A stretch of 64,000 bases of DNA from Prosapia bicincta (taxonomy: Eukaryota; Arthropoda; Insecta; Hemiptera; Cercopidae): assembly GCA_036971475.1 (NCBI GenBank), contig JBAIZL010000002.1, positions 230,229,643-230,293,642 on the forward strand, given 5' to 3'. This document shows, in pieces, positions 47,766-59,845 of this stretch. The first letter of the stretch is position 1; each line of letters begins with the position of its first letter. The notes under the pieces are model-generated. The model did no database searches. It saw only the letters and a list, made by a program, of their open reading frames with translations, and was not told the origin of the DNA. The position numbers and the translations under genes were made by a program.

Positions 47766-49295
47766 TCTGGTAGAATTTATTTTTACTTCAAGATTATGAG
47801 ATACACATATTTTTTTCTTCAATTTAAAACTACAAGAACATACTGGTCATCGAGAGATAACATGGTTTTACAAACACACTCCTTATGAAGTAATTTTTCA
47901 GGAATCATCACACAATGTTACAGGCTACTTATACCACATTATGATATAGGTAGTTACCGAGTAATGATTTGTTTAAATTTTTAGAAAATTTATCTTTCCT
48001 AATGTAAACTACACGATTACTGAATTCAAAGAATTTTTCTCCATTTCTGGGCAAGTGATAATGGTTTGAGACGTACGGGTTGAAACTTGTCCATATTCGT
48101 TATTGAAGTCATGATTTCGTTTTTCTTTTACTGTGCAATGATTCTTTTTGCCTAACTTTGTTGCATAAATTGTAACAAATTATGCGTTAGGTTAGGTTTG
48201 GTTATAACAAAAACAATAACTGTTCTAACATAACCTGCTTGGTACAAACGATGACAACGTTAATAAAGTTATTATTTTTTAAAATAATTTTATCCTACCA
48301 AATACTTGGTTGCTAGATTGTAAAATAGGTAGAATACATCAGTATAGTAATATAATGTAGTATAATGACATATCACCGACAATTTTGCTTTTTAGCATCT
48401 TTTTTTGTGATCTGTCAGTGGCCTATATAAAAAAAAATAATAGTTATTAACAGACATTAAATAAAAATAATGTAGTAGCCTATAAGATAGAGCTGTGTTT
48501 TTGATAAACGGTCAAATTTTACTAAGTGGAAAAGAGAGACAGTTATCAAATCCAAGCATTTGTGAACAAATTAACCAATTTTAATTTGAACGCATCAGAG
48601 TTTTTAAACCCTTTTAAGATATGTCAGATGATAAATATTTTTTATTCTCTTATTTGGACCCTGAAGAAGGAAGAAATAGATAAGGGTAGCTTTTAATTTA
48701 CGGATCACTGTATGCTATTTTTACATGTCGTAAACGGAAGAAACTCCGAACGACAAGGTCTTACACAGAATAAATAAAGAGGAAAGAGATATTTAACGCA
48801 ATAAAAAGACAAAAAACAGAATATGTCAGGCAAAAAAATCGTCTTTTACAAATGGATATCAAAGTAAAATAGTTGTCCATTGAGGAAGACCGAGGACAAA
48901 TTAAAACATTTGAAATACTTCTATAAAGGTATTCTATTGACCATAAGTCAACAGATCGCCTACGATGACTGCCAGTTTCCAAATTGATATTTTATTTGAA
49001 GAAGGATAAATATTCCAGTATAGTATTCTGGTGCATTACCAATTTACTTTAATCATTCCAATTATAAAACGTAATTATCCGAACTGCGTTTCATCTATTT
49101 CCAAGTAACAAGATAATTTGAAGTAGGCTATATATCATAACTTGAACAGCTTAACAAATATGTTGGATACAGAGTTGAACATCGTATGAAAATTCCAACT
49201 TTTTATTCAATACTTACGTATGGATTTATTTTATTTATTTATGTAAGTAGCCTACACATAACAACTTGAAGCAACTGTGGCGTAAATGTTTATAT
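47766..49295. other. AT-rich DNA without a gene
   Basis: No recognised feature. The 73-codon minus-strand frame at 48761-48982 lacks recognisable motifs. Confidence 0.45.
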
Positions 49296-49348
49296 AAAAA
49301 AAAAAAAAAAAACAATCTCTTACCGCAAATTCAACAATTTTTATCTTA

Positions 49349-49391
49349 ACCTTATGTACATTTCGATTAGAAAGTAATCATCTTCAGAGGT
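49349..49391 (-). ncRNA. Minimal hammerhead candidate, left arm
   Basis: Stem I ACCT/AGGT, core CTGAAGA, spacer T, stem II GATTA/TAATC closed by a C-C mismatch, GAAA, stem III A-TGTACA-T, A. Confidence 0.52.
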
Positions 49392-49420
49392 ATTTTACAA
49401 ATGACAGTCATTTGTAAAAT

Positions 49421-49463
49421 ACCTCTGAAGATGATTACTTTGTAATCGAAATGTACATAAGGT
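49421..49463 (+). ncRNA. Minimal hammerhead ribozyme candidate, right arm
   Basis: Stem I ACCT/AGGT, core CTGAAGA, spacer T, stem II GATTAC-TTT-GTAATC (perfect), GAAA, stem III A-TGTACA-T (perfect palindrome), A at the cleavage position. It differs from the 21.1-kb copy by a compensated pair in stem II (A-T for G-C). One of the two most complete examples. Confidence 0.6.
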
Positions 49464-49517
49464 TAAAATAAAAAATGTTGAATTTGTGGTAAGAGGTTGT
49501 TTTTATTTAATATAGCT

Positions 49518-50439
49518 TACACATTTTTAAAATAAACAATTTTAAATCTTTTATTTTTAATAAGAATGATTCCAAATTTTCTAACAGGATCCAAGTAATT
49601 ACAATAATCGGTATTCGCGGTGTTCATCAAAGCTAGGCAATATTAAGTTTTTCATATTTGATTTAGACTATATAGAAAACTACAATGATTTTCATCTGAC
49701 AAAAACCTTTATATGATTTTCGCTTTGTCCCCATTTCCACCGTCTATCTCTCCCACATTCACCAAAACCGATAACGTTAAGTCCGACCTGTTTTCAAACA
49801 CAAAACGCCGTTTCCGCTAAGGTCCTTTCAGACGTCAGTCTACGAAGCGCTGACTCTGCCGTCATCTGCATAAAGGAATGAAAGCGTAAAGATAAGGAGC
49901 ACGACAGGTTATCTTGTGCTGATGTGCTTTTTAATCCTTACAGGGCTGTCCAGACTGACAAACTAAGATCTAGGGCTAATACTGTATACCCCCTCAGAAC
50001 TCTGGGAGGGGGGGGGCGACATAAGCCTATGGATTATAAATCATAAACCGAGTTGAAAGATTTTCTTAGTTGGTGTATTCAGTTTTAAAAGTTTAACTAA
50101 AAGAATTCAAAACAAAAGCATTGGTTGTATCCAATCTACTGCAAAGACGCTTCAACCTGGCATAAAGTAATAAGTGAACTACAAAAAAACTCAAGGTCAA
50201 GAGATATAGTGAGAATTATTACTTGCTCTCCTATTGATGAATTATAATAAAAACTCTTTTATACTTATCTTGTTTTATTTAAAAGTGGAATGTAGATTTA
50301 AAAAATCCCATCTTTACCTATAACTTAGAGTGAAATTATTATCGCTTTACGCTGTGCTTAAACGATTTAAGTAATCTTTATATTATATATATATATATAA
50401 GGGAAAACAGAATTTATTTAGATATTTGAAAAGGACGGT
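49518..50439. other. AT-rich DNA with a GC-richer islet
   Basis: At 49720-50035 composition is balanced and contains paired GATA-type sites (AGATAAGG, GGTTATCTTG) and a G9 run near 50009-50018, without an ORF. This resembles conserved regulatory DNA. A short TA tract is at 50383-50398. Confidence 0.35.
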
Positions 50440-50731
50440 GATCCTTGGTACTAATGTACCCTATCAGTAGGTAATAGGAGAGAATTAACGCATCTTTCGG
50501 TCATGGTCACTTACCAGATGTATTCTTTCTCTCCTTTAGTGCCATAAAGAGGTGTCACTTATTACATTCTTTCGAAGTATGAACAAATATGGAGTTTTGA
50601 TAGATGAAAACCCCCTAATGAAACCTTGGTACTAATTTTTTTATAACAGTAGGTGATGACAGTAGAATTCTAATAGTAGAATTAAGACATCGTTTGGTCA
50701 TGGTCGCTCACCAGGAGTATACTTCTCTCTA
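50440..50731. repeat. Diverged direct duplication, ~176-bp spacing
   Basis: CCTTGGTACTAA at about 50448 recurs at about 50624, each followed by CAGTAGGT, a TCGGTCATGGTC/TTGGTCATGGTC segment, CACCAG or TACCAG, and a T/C-rich end. The copies are diverged. The second ends exactly at the left end of the piggyBac-like element. Confidence 0.6.
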
Positions 50732-50735
50732 TTAG

Positions 50736-51914
50736 CCCTTTTGATTCCAACGTCCGAATTTTCTGACGTGTTGAAAAATAGCTTTCGATCTCAACGTCAG
50801 AATTTTCTTACTTGATGAAAAATTTCGTTTGGTTTCAACGTCCGAATTTTCTGACGTGATGAAAAATCGCTTTTGATCCCTACATCCGAATTTTCTGACG
50901 TGATGAAAAATTTCGTTTTGTTTCAACGTCCGAATTTTCTGACGTGATGAAAAATCGCGTTGGATTTCAACGTCCGAATTTTCTGACGTGATGAAAAATC
51001 GCTTTTGATTTTAACGTCCGAATTTTCGGACGTTCAAAAAATATTTTGTATTAAATATAATATAATCGTTAAAATATTTCTTGTACATATTATAACATTG
51101 GTAATGAATTTTTTTAGAAAGTTCTAAAAGGAATTCTAGTTTGATTTAGCAACTCTGTTTTAGTTCAAACTTGATAACTAGCTTCTCGGCGCCAAGTGCA
51201 ACTTCAACTATCATCGTTGTGAGTAGTGAGTGAGTGGTCTGTTTGTTACTCACAATTTTGTTGCGCAGTTTACCTTTTTGTTTGGACGTTTAGTGTGCAC
51301 ATTGTTTACAACAAGTTTAATATTGTTTGTAGTGGTTTATGTTGTGTATATAACAAAAAAACTTTGTCGGTGACAGTAAGATAACATAAAAACATTTTAT
51401 TAAAGCTAAAAGAGAATTATTCGTGTATATTTTGTAATTTTACAAGTGACTTAATTACTGTTATTTTTATACATTTTCATGTGTTTTTCCCAATGTCGTG
51501 CTGCGTAACTAAATGTGCACTTTTTAGTATTAATCCTAAATTTCCGTTGTTTGTAGATATCACTAAGTGAAACCTTGGAAAGCGCTCATTTTTATGTGTA
51601 CAAAGACAACATTTTTTTTAATTTTGAAACTGATTTTTAATTTTATTTACTCGGTTTAAAATGGAAACAGAAAAGTTTGGAAAAATGTTTTCTTAGTAAC
51701 ATTTTTCTCATAATATTTGTTTTCGCGTGCTTCTTATAACTCTGGGTAAGTGTATGTTATAGTAGAGTATTAGGAAAGTAAATTAGAAAAAGAATCATGA
51801 AAATCCAAAGATAAATAAAAATTTTGTGTACATTTTGTTAAAGCACTACATGTTCACTAAATCATGGCCGGGACTGGAGCAAATACCCTAGCAAAAGGCC
51901 CGGGATCAAAAGGG
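50736..51914. mobile_element. Nonautonomous element with piggyBac-like ends (1,179 bp)
   Basis: Left end CCCTTTTGATTCC and right end GGGATCAAAAGGG are 13-bp inverted repeats (one difference). The flanking tetramers are TTAG and TTAT, each one base from the TTAA target of piggyBac elements. CCC-starting ends with TTAA targets are characteristic of that superfamily. No transposase frame is present. The left subterminal region is the 44-bp palindromic array. The assignment rests on ends only. Confidence 0.5.
50739..51040. repeat. 44-bp tandem repeat of a CGTCCGAATTTTCTGACG palindrome
   Basis: Unit starts at 50751, 50795, 50839, 50883, 50927, 50971 and 51015 (exact 44-bp period, seven units). 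Each unit has the imperfect inverted repeat ACGTC-CGAA-TTTTC-TGACGT; in the last unit it becomes the perfect CGTCCGAATTTTCGGACG. Between them GATGAAAAATCGCTTTTGAT is conserved. The minus-strand 64-codon frame is an artefact of the array. Confidence 0.93.
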
Positions 51915-51918
51915 TTAT

Positions 51919-52240
51919 TTTCATAAAGTGGCGCCTACACTATTAAACAAATAATAAAACCACAAAATCACATTGATATTTAATTACATATTTAATACAT
52001 CACATTTTGCACATTGATACTTTTTTTTGTAGAGAAACTATAATCAGTATTTAAAGTTATCTGCAATAATTAGAAGTAATTCGTATAGCTACGTGAGAGC
52101 GCAGCAGTCGTTCAAGTATATATAGATAGGTTACATGAGATCTTTATGAGCTTTTGGACGAGAAACATATGAGCCTTGTTCGTAGCCGTCCAATATTTTT
52201 GTAACCTATTTCGGACATGGAGTGTTTATAAAAGTATATT

Positions 52241-52289
<49 letters not shown>

Positions 52290-52422
52290 CACTAATTACA
52301 TTCCTATAAAGGCGACATGATTAACAAAACTGCAGGTAAAGCAAATTTATAACATATAAATTATATTGAACGATATCTAGAATTAATCGCCTTCAGCGAC
52401 CTAATTATACATGCTGGATACG

Positions 52423-52485
<63 letters not shown>

Positions 52486-55400
52486 CAATTGTAAGCAAAC
52501 TGTTAACGAAGTTTTGTAATTAATTATATATTTGTATCCAACAGTAAATCTGAGGCCAAGAAACTGGCCGAGATAAGCTGGTTAGGGACAGTAAAATCCA
52601 AGATCTGGAGCAAAATTAGTAATTAGACAACTCTATACGTTCCTATTACTCTCCGGTTGTTCCAGTGCCCTATAATATGTATTAATTAGGTATATTTATA
52701 TGTAATAAAATGTAATCTGTACTGAGCTTTTGCTAAGAGTTTATTTTCTCATTTTTTTGCCTCTTGAATTGGATCCAAGCCTCCATTGTAGAAATGGTCC
52801 TACAGTCCATCCTCTGTCGAGACTACCTGTATAATATATTTAACTAAGGAACTATTTGAATTCTAACTGTATTTAGGAATTTATTTTAAGTCTTATATAT
52901 ATTGTACTATAATATATCTTCAGTGTAAAATCAAAGAAACATTATATTCTAATAAATTAAATGTAATAACTTTTATCGTTAACCCATGAAAATATAATAA
53001 CTCATATGTTCGCTGCAGTTCGTGTAAAGGTTGTTTTACCTGAGCTCATGTAATAGCCCTGATAGGTCCAACTCTTAAGATCGAAGCAGAATATTACAGG
53101 TAATGTGTTTGTTACCATTGCAATTTTAATACATTTACTTTCTATAAAATTGTGTCACCGACCACGGCCCGTGGAGGAAATAGCCAACCCTCCCACAGGC
53201 GGCCACGAGACGTCGTGACAATGTTGTCATACTCAGAAGTACATTCCTCTGAATGTAATCCTATTTAAATGCCAGAAACTTGTTTTACGGAATTTAAACA
53301 TGCTGTACTAAGATCATAAACTATGAACTTACATCATAACCTAAGTAAAATTAACCGCAAAATTTAGAACCAAATGGTAGATGTTAGGTCGATTGGATTA
53401 TTTTTAAACATAACTATTGTGTATTTTAAAAAATTGAAGGAATATAGTCATTAAGTATTTTACAATGTTTTATAGTAGGCTATAGATTATAGCATAACGT
53501 TACGTTGCCCTTAAAATAAAATGAAAATGTGTGTTTCAATCTCCTCCCCTTCACAATTTACCGTATATGAAGAACTGTTTAGTCTATTCGCATCATAAAT
53601 GATGCCCCAAGCCGTTATTTAAAGATAATACATTAAGTTTTTAAAATAGACCTACTGTTTAAACATTTCAACACCTTTAATTACAATGCATATTCTATTT
53701 TAAACCAGTAGTTATGCTTGGTCTTCACTCATGTAGGTTACATTAATATTTAGCAGAGGCTTAACAAATACTTGTTATAAAGACTCTAATAGCTGGAATT
53801 CAAGGAGTAGTTCAGTATTTTAACATTTAATAAGACGGACAAATAGTTTGGAATGTGTTTGAAAAATTATTAATGAATTATAAAGATTCAATATGTAGAG
53901 CCTCAATCCTTCGTAATTATCGATTAATTAATTAAGATATCGAATAAAAATCGATATAATTAATCAATCATTTACAATAAAAATAATCGGGTTAAATAAT
54001 TACTGTATACAGTCTAGTATTTACGTTGGGTAATATAGCCTACCTGTAACTCGTAGTTTGAAATGTTGAAGTGCAACATAGTTTTAAAGATTTTACTAGT
54101 GCATAGAGATGTACATTAGACACGTACCTGTATATTATTCTTTATCGTAAAACATATTGCAATAAAGCGTTATACCTGTTGACTTATGAAATTCTCAGAA
54201 ACTCGGAAAACAAACAGCGCGCAATCACTATGTTATACTGAATTTCAATGCAGCTAAAAAGTATCCTGTTACGATAGATATATGTATAAAAAACACAATA
54301 AATATTCCAGGTATAATCTAACTGGTTGACATTTGGAGTGGCTTCCATTTTGTACGTTATTTCATTAGGCCTACCTCATACTAGATGGAAGATAGCTGCC
54401 ACTTTTCATACCAGCTGGTTAGCTTACATAAGAAAGCTAATTCTTTTTTTTTTTAACCTAACCTAACCTCGTTGGATACTTCTAAGCTATATTCCAATTC
54501 AGTGACCGATAATATAGTTTTATAACAAAACTTTGATTTTATAAAAATTCTTAGTGTTGTAATGTGGTGTTAAATTTGTATTTTGCTTACAAAACTGTTA
54601 ACTTTTGGAGCTTATGCACTACGTTTTAGCTGTGTTCCCGAGTTTCTATGTGGTTTCTACATCTACAAATATGTTTTTGCTTCAGTTTGATTTCGTTATA
54701 GAATCGATATATTCCTACTTGCATACCTAATATTACACTGCACCTCACATAAGTGAGTTGCAATTGCATTTAAATAAAAACTATTTGTTTTTCTATGTTG
54801 CAAATTAATAGTCAGTAAGTGACTGGGGCTTGTCTATTTTAACAAGATTGATTTTAACAACCAAGCTTGTTCAGGAAGTAGGAGTTGCCCCGATGATTGA
54901 CACATGGAGCTCATCAGTATTGCAGGCCTGTGATTGGTTGAGGTATCCTGTCAATCAAACAGCCCTACACCCTTATACTCCCTCTTCACACGAGTAACAA
55001 ACAAAACAATGGTATTTTAAAACATGTGTGTCATCAAAATGTCGGTGAAAATAAATTTGGATTGTTTGCGCACAACGTCGAATGGAATTTTAAAATAAAC
55101 CTATACAGTGTTTTACAATGCCTACATGATGCACATGTCTAGAAATATAATGTATTTTTTAATGAATAAACTGCAAGAATTTTGACAGCTGCCTGCACAA
55201 TCAATAGTTCGTTGGTCATATTACTAAGATATTGGAAAATACTAAATGGAGAATATTGGAAAGATTTATGAAAATGGCGGCAAGGTTGACTCAGATCGTA
55301 AATGTTTTGGCCTGAAAAGGTATATTTTGGATACAAAAGGGCATAGGGCAAGATATTATTTATGACCACGTTACCAAAAATTATTCAAAATCTGTATTTT

Positions 55401-57245
55401 AAAGTTAGGAACAAGATATGAAAAAAAAACCAAATATAGGATAGTAATTACAATCAAAATTAGTTTCAAATAATCTCATTGACTTTTTTTATTTTATTAT
55501 AGATATCAAAACTCTATAGTATACGTTTTCTCTAATAGTTAATCTATTGTGTAGACCAGCAATGTGATTCTACATGTTTTATTACTTTTTTGTAAATGTT
55601 TTAGTTTACTTTTGTAAATATTACATTATTTAACATGTTTTTATTAGAAAGTAAGCATTTTACATTTATAATAAACTGCTTAATAGCTACGTGTAACAAG
55701 TTATAACTGAGTCATAAGCTATCGTTTTATGTTGTGGTTGCTGAGTATTGTGTTGGTTTCATGTACCTTGAATATTTAAAGTTATTTTTGTTTCTGCTCT
55801 AAATAATTCACCTTATTGTAGTTATTTTCTTCAATCAATAATTTTATATTTATCGATTATTTTTTTAATACTTTTTTCATTTATAATGTGTATTGTTTTC
55901 AATCTATTGTTTTATAGCTTCAAGTGTAATCTACCTTCAAGGTATAGTAGCTTTGTCTATGTAGGTTACGCCTTTTTTTAATGCGTAGGCATTCGATATT
56001 TTCATCTAGTCTAAAAGTTATAGTATAATCTTTGTTCCTTTCGTGTAGAGAAGTAAACTTAATTCAGAACTACCCATGTGTTTGTATAGCCATATGTTGC
56101 ACTAACAAATGTGAAATAGACTATACGTTCTTCTAATTTTAAACTAAAATGACAAGTTTTTTTAAAATATTCATTACAGCCTATATTTTGACTTTCTAGA
56201 TAAGTCAATTTTTCGGCAAATTATGTTTTACTATATTTAGAGGCTACTGTACGAATTTGTAATTAAACATAAGATGGGGAATATTTCTCAGTGTTCATTT
56301 CTTTAACTATTAGACTACATTTAGCATATGTTATTAAATTTTTTATTGTAAATTCATTTGTAAATATAATTGTATATTGTTACGATATTGCCAATTTTTA
56401 TAATATTTTATAGGGTAGCGAGTTTTTAAATTAATTTATTTGCCAATGTTATTAGTTTTCATAACAGTGATTGTTTATCACAAGTATTTATTATCCTTTG
56501 CTATAAATAGTTTGTTGTTGTCTATATCGTTAATAATTATAATTGTTTCTTATTATTTTTATGTTTGCTATTTCCCATACAATTTCTGTACATTATAAGC
56601 TTGTCGATTTGTTTTTCATCAAGTAGGCCCTGTAGCTTATGAAATTATTTCTGAGGCGTTTATTCGTGTTTGTTGTTATTAGTTTACTTTTTACAATCTT
56701 TTTCATGTTTGATATTAGGTATAATATTAACCATTTTTTCATTAAAATTGCTTTAAAATTTTCTTTATTGATAATTTTGGTTATTTCTGTTCGGCTGTAT
56801 CTCTTACTTCATCTTGGTTAAAGTCGCTGATTCAATTACACTTATCAAACATTAAACACATAAAATTCAACACATAAACAAGCAGCATAATAAAAACATA
56901 CAGTTGATCAAATTAGCCTAGCATTGACATTCTGGAGACACTTACAAATAAATATACAAATCAAATTAACCGATGAACATATTCAATTTAAATATAACTT
57001 GGGCAAATAATTTCTTTTAAGAGCCAATATAGGCCGCTGAATGATATAGTGGGTAATTTACCATTTAACTGGTCCTGGATCGACCTTTTTAATAACGCTG
57101 AAAACTTAAAAGACTATTTTGGTCACAGGTCTAATCAGCCTGTGTTATTGTATACTTACGGCCAATCCTGGAGTAATAATCTTTAGTTAAATATATACTT
57201 ATTGCCATTACTTGAAAATTATATGTCTCTACTTTCTGATATTTT
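51919..57245. other. AT-rich DNA with two (TA)n tracts and small islets
   Basis: (TA)n tracts lie at about 52243-52287 and 52427-52481. A CG-richer patch at 53155-53225 has the palindrome CCACGGCCCGTGG and no ORF. AACCTAACCTAACC occurs at 54455-54468. An islet at 54830-55010 carries GTGATTGGTTG (inverted CCAAT) and TGATTGACA/TGTCAATCA PBX-type sites. A possible decayed SINE box B is near 57075-57090. Frames at 55139-55369 and 56639-56821 show no recognised domain. Confidence 0.42.
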
Positions 57246-58083
57246 TCAGCAGATGTATTTCGCACTAGGTTAGGTTTAATGCTGCGAGTCACGGATAAGA
57301 CTGTTGGTCGGGTATGTTGTACTATTGTGAGTCTGTGGTTTTTTTGGTGGTGTGATGTGTTAATGTCCAAAGATCGATTGTTAGTTATGTGTTTGACTTG
57401 TAGTATATTTTTTCGTGTAAAATATGCTCTGGTTGGTTTTCGTGGTGTTTGTGTATTTCGAGGTTTTCTGTATTTACGTTATTGCTTTTTTTGATGAAAT
57501 GTGAAACTATTAGATTTATTTCAATGTTGGTGTATGTGTGTACCGTGTTTCGTATATGAATGGCGAAATTTGATTATGATTGTGTTTTTTACGTCTTTTT
57601 TGTGTTCCTTGTATCGTTTGTTAACGTTTCTTCCTGTTTGACCTATGTAGAAGCTAAAACAGTAGTTATATGTGTTCTTGTATGCTCGTGCCTTGTTTTG
57701 TATGTTCTTGAGTGTTTTTTAGCTGTTTTTTGGATGTGTTAGAGGTTTTAAAGGCAACTTTGTGTTTATGGAATGAAAAAGTAATTTTTGTGATATGTTG
57801 TGTTATTTTGATGTTATGTATTTTTGTTTTTGTGTATTATGTTTTTTGTTCGGTGTGTCATAAAATGTGTATTTTGCGTATTATGTTGTCTATCAGTGTG
57901 TATTTGTAACCGTTTCTATGGGCTATGTATTTTATCGTTTTTGGTTTCTTTATTCTGCTTTTGTTGTTTATGGGTGTGCTGTTTATCATGTAATGGAAGG
58001 AGGATTCGTTGTATTGTATGGAGTGGTTGGAAGAGTTGTGTGTAACTCTGTCTGTGGTGATGGGTTTCTGTATATTTTACAGA
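57246..58083 (-). pseudogene. PLE linker and GIY-YIG relic
   Basis: Pieces on the - strand: TETHHHRQSYTQ (matching KTHHHRQSYTQ in the 21-kb PLE), a Lys/Asn-rich linker, ARAYKNTYNYCFSF then YIGQTGRNVNKRYKEHKKDV (GIY changed to RAY, YIG intact), and a C-terminal arm ending VRNTSAEKYQ. Stops and shifts lie between them. Confidence 0.68.
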
Positions 58084-58323
58084 AACACTATTGTATACAA
58101 ACACCATAAAAACCAACCGCAAAACATTCTAAACAACAAAGCACACTGTTAATCAAACCTATATTCGAACACATAATAAACAACGCATCTATGAACAACG
58201 ACACATCACAGATCTCCAACACTTCACAGGCTCATAGTAATACAACACTCCCGAGCAAGAGTCGGATCCGTGTCTCACATCAATGAACATTGTACTGACC
58301 TAGTGCGAAAATAATCTGCTGAA
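58084..58323 (+). pseudogene. PLE C-terminal arm, inverted copy
   Basis: YKHHKNQPQNILNNKAHC on + aligns with YKHHKYYPQRIINDQTHS of the 21-kb PLE, followed in another frame by IFEHIINNASMNNDT against IFEHIINNYCMYNNT. Frames are broken. Confidence 0.62.
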
Positions 58324-59845
58324 AATTATAAGTAATTAGTGGTTTTTGGTGATAGCAATAAGTAGGCCTATATATTAAAAAAAAACCTTAAGATGTGCAA
58401 CACAAAAACTGCTGCTTAGTTAAAGCCTCACTGTCTTCCTTGAATACCGCATGACTCATAAGGCAGTTCTACCCTTTCCTCATAAACCTTAACAATAGTA
58501 TAAGAGTATTATACTTTTGTAATGTTTAAGCTGACTTGTGAGTTACGGCGATTAACAAATAACTGTACACGAACGTACAATTTTAAACACTTTATTTCCA
58601 TAACAATAGTTGTTTAGTAGGTAGTCTATATGGCGCCTGCATACGTTATTCAGAGTTATATCGCGTATGCTGAAGAAAGTGATGAATTTGAAGGCAAAGA
58701 AGTGAGAATAATTCTAATACATATAGTCTATGTTTACATTACAGTTACCATTCCGAAATTTCATGTGTTATATTGAGATTGCAAGTTTTTTTCACTCACA
58801 TTAATGAATCGTGGCTAATTATGTTAATAATACCTATTAATTTATAAAAACGAAGAAAAACGTAAATTTTTAGGCACTTCAAGTTTGAGTTCTTCAGTTC
58901 TCCAACTGGTTTCATTTATCACCCCCGCTCACCCCTCACCCCCGCTACATGCACGCACTACAGCGTCTCCTTTGTCTTAGACGGGCACTTTAGCAAGGGT
59001 TCTGAATAATGAAGTGGTCCAGAGAAACAATGTCCTTGGGAAAGTTTGTCAACAATACTCGGGCCTAATCAATTCCATGAAAATGTCGAGAATATAACCC
59101 TTCCCAAACGTACATATTGCACAGTGTGTCCAGAATGGGGTTGGGAAGGGGGTGATAAATTCAACGTAAAAAGGAAACTATGTCTATCTAGTACCTTTGT
59201 ATTCATTATTGTACTGAACTTCTACCTAATTATGTATTCTCTGAAAAGATTTCCATACATTCAGTATTATTTCTTGTTGTTTTAATAGCTCTTTAATTAG
59301 ACAGTGTGTGTTACAGAAATATGGATGACTCGAACTACGCTGATTTTACTGTTGTTATTTTAATCTTGTCTCGGTTGGAGTGGGTTTGCAGTGACTGTTT
59401 TTTTAATCTAGTATTTCTAGCCAGGCTTTTGATTGTAAGTCATTTGGCAATGTTCAAAATGAAAAGTTAGTTTTATTAATGCATGGAATAAACTGAGATG
59501 TTTATTATAAATTCGCCACAGTTCACTTCACAACAGTGATTAAATACGTTCATAATGACTATAAAAATACAGTACAGTATAATGTCGAAGGTCCGACATT
59601 TTCAGTCCTAACTCGCTCTATTACTCAACGAAGTATCGGCAACAATATCTCACGTGAGTGCAAGAGGAGAGTGTGTACTTACGTGGGATAAGAAATAGTG
59701 GGGGTGACTTGTCTTTCCTGACAAAACTTGGACCCAAATAATTTGTTTATATTTTGTTTTTAATTAGTAAGCATTCTTTCAGGGGAGTTTGTAGTTGTAT
59801 TTTTACTTAAAAAAGAGTTAGTATATAGTGTAGCGACTGCTCAAA
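58324..59845. other. AT-rich DNA with one GC-richer islet
   Basis: The islet at 58910-59170 begins with CACCCCCGCTCACCCCTCAC and holds a 79-codon + frame (59046-59285) without recognisable motifs. The rest is AT-rich; one TAGGCCTA is at about 58371. Confidence 0.42.

Larger units (their letters stand above)
49296..49517. repeat. ~110-bp palindrome with hammerhead-like arms
   Basis: The centre at 49406 is flanked by TACAAATGAC and GTCATTTGTA; arms extend to about 49296 and 49517 with a few differences. The left outer end is an A17 run. The arms share CTTATGTACATTTCG with 21078-21090 near the large PLE relic, and GAAGCAACTGTGGCGTAA occurs just outside at both loci, so this is a fold-back pair of PLE ends of the same family. 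Confidence 0.88.
57246..58323. mobile_element. Inverted pair of Penelope-like element fragments
   Basis: A larger PLE piece is coded on - (58083 down to 57246) and a smaller piece of the same 3' region on + (58084-58323). The outer borders mirror each other: TTCAGCAGATGTATTTCGCA at the left and TGCGAAAATAATCTGCTGAA at the right. Both outer ends retain a decayed hammerhead pattern (CAGCA/TGCTG stem I at 57247-57284 on -; core lost). Confidence 0.75.

Noticed and set aside
50732..50926. 64-codon minus-strand frame with repeated KFG and FHHVR peptides
   Set aside because: Translation of the 44-bp tandem repeat; no evidence of a protein.
52740..52830. A further Tigger right end at GTCGAGACTACCTG followed by TA
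   Set aside because: Plausible terminal sequence, but no transposase piece or opposite end was found.
54455..54468. Telomere repeat (TTAGG)n
   Set aside because: Three units only, inside AT-rich DNA; not a telomere array.
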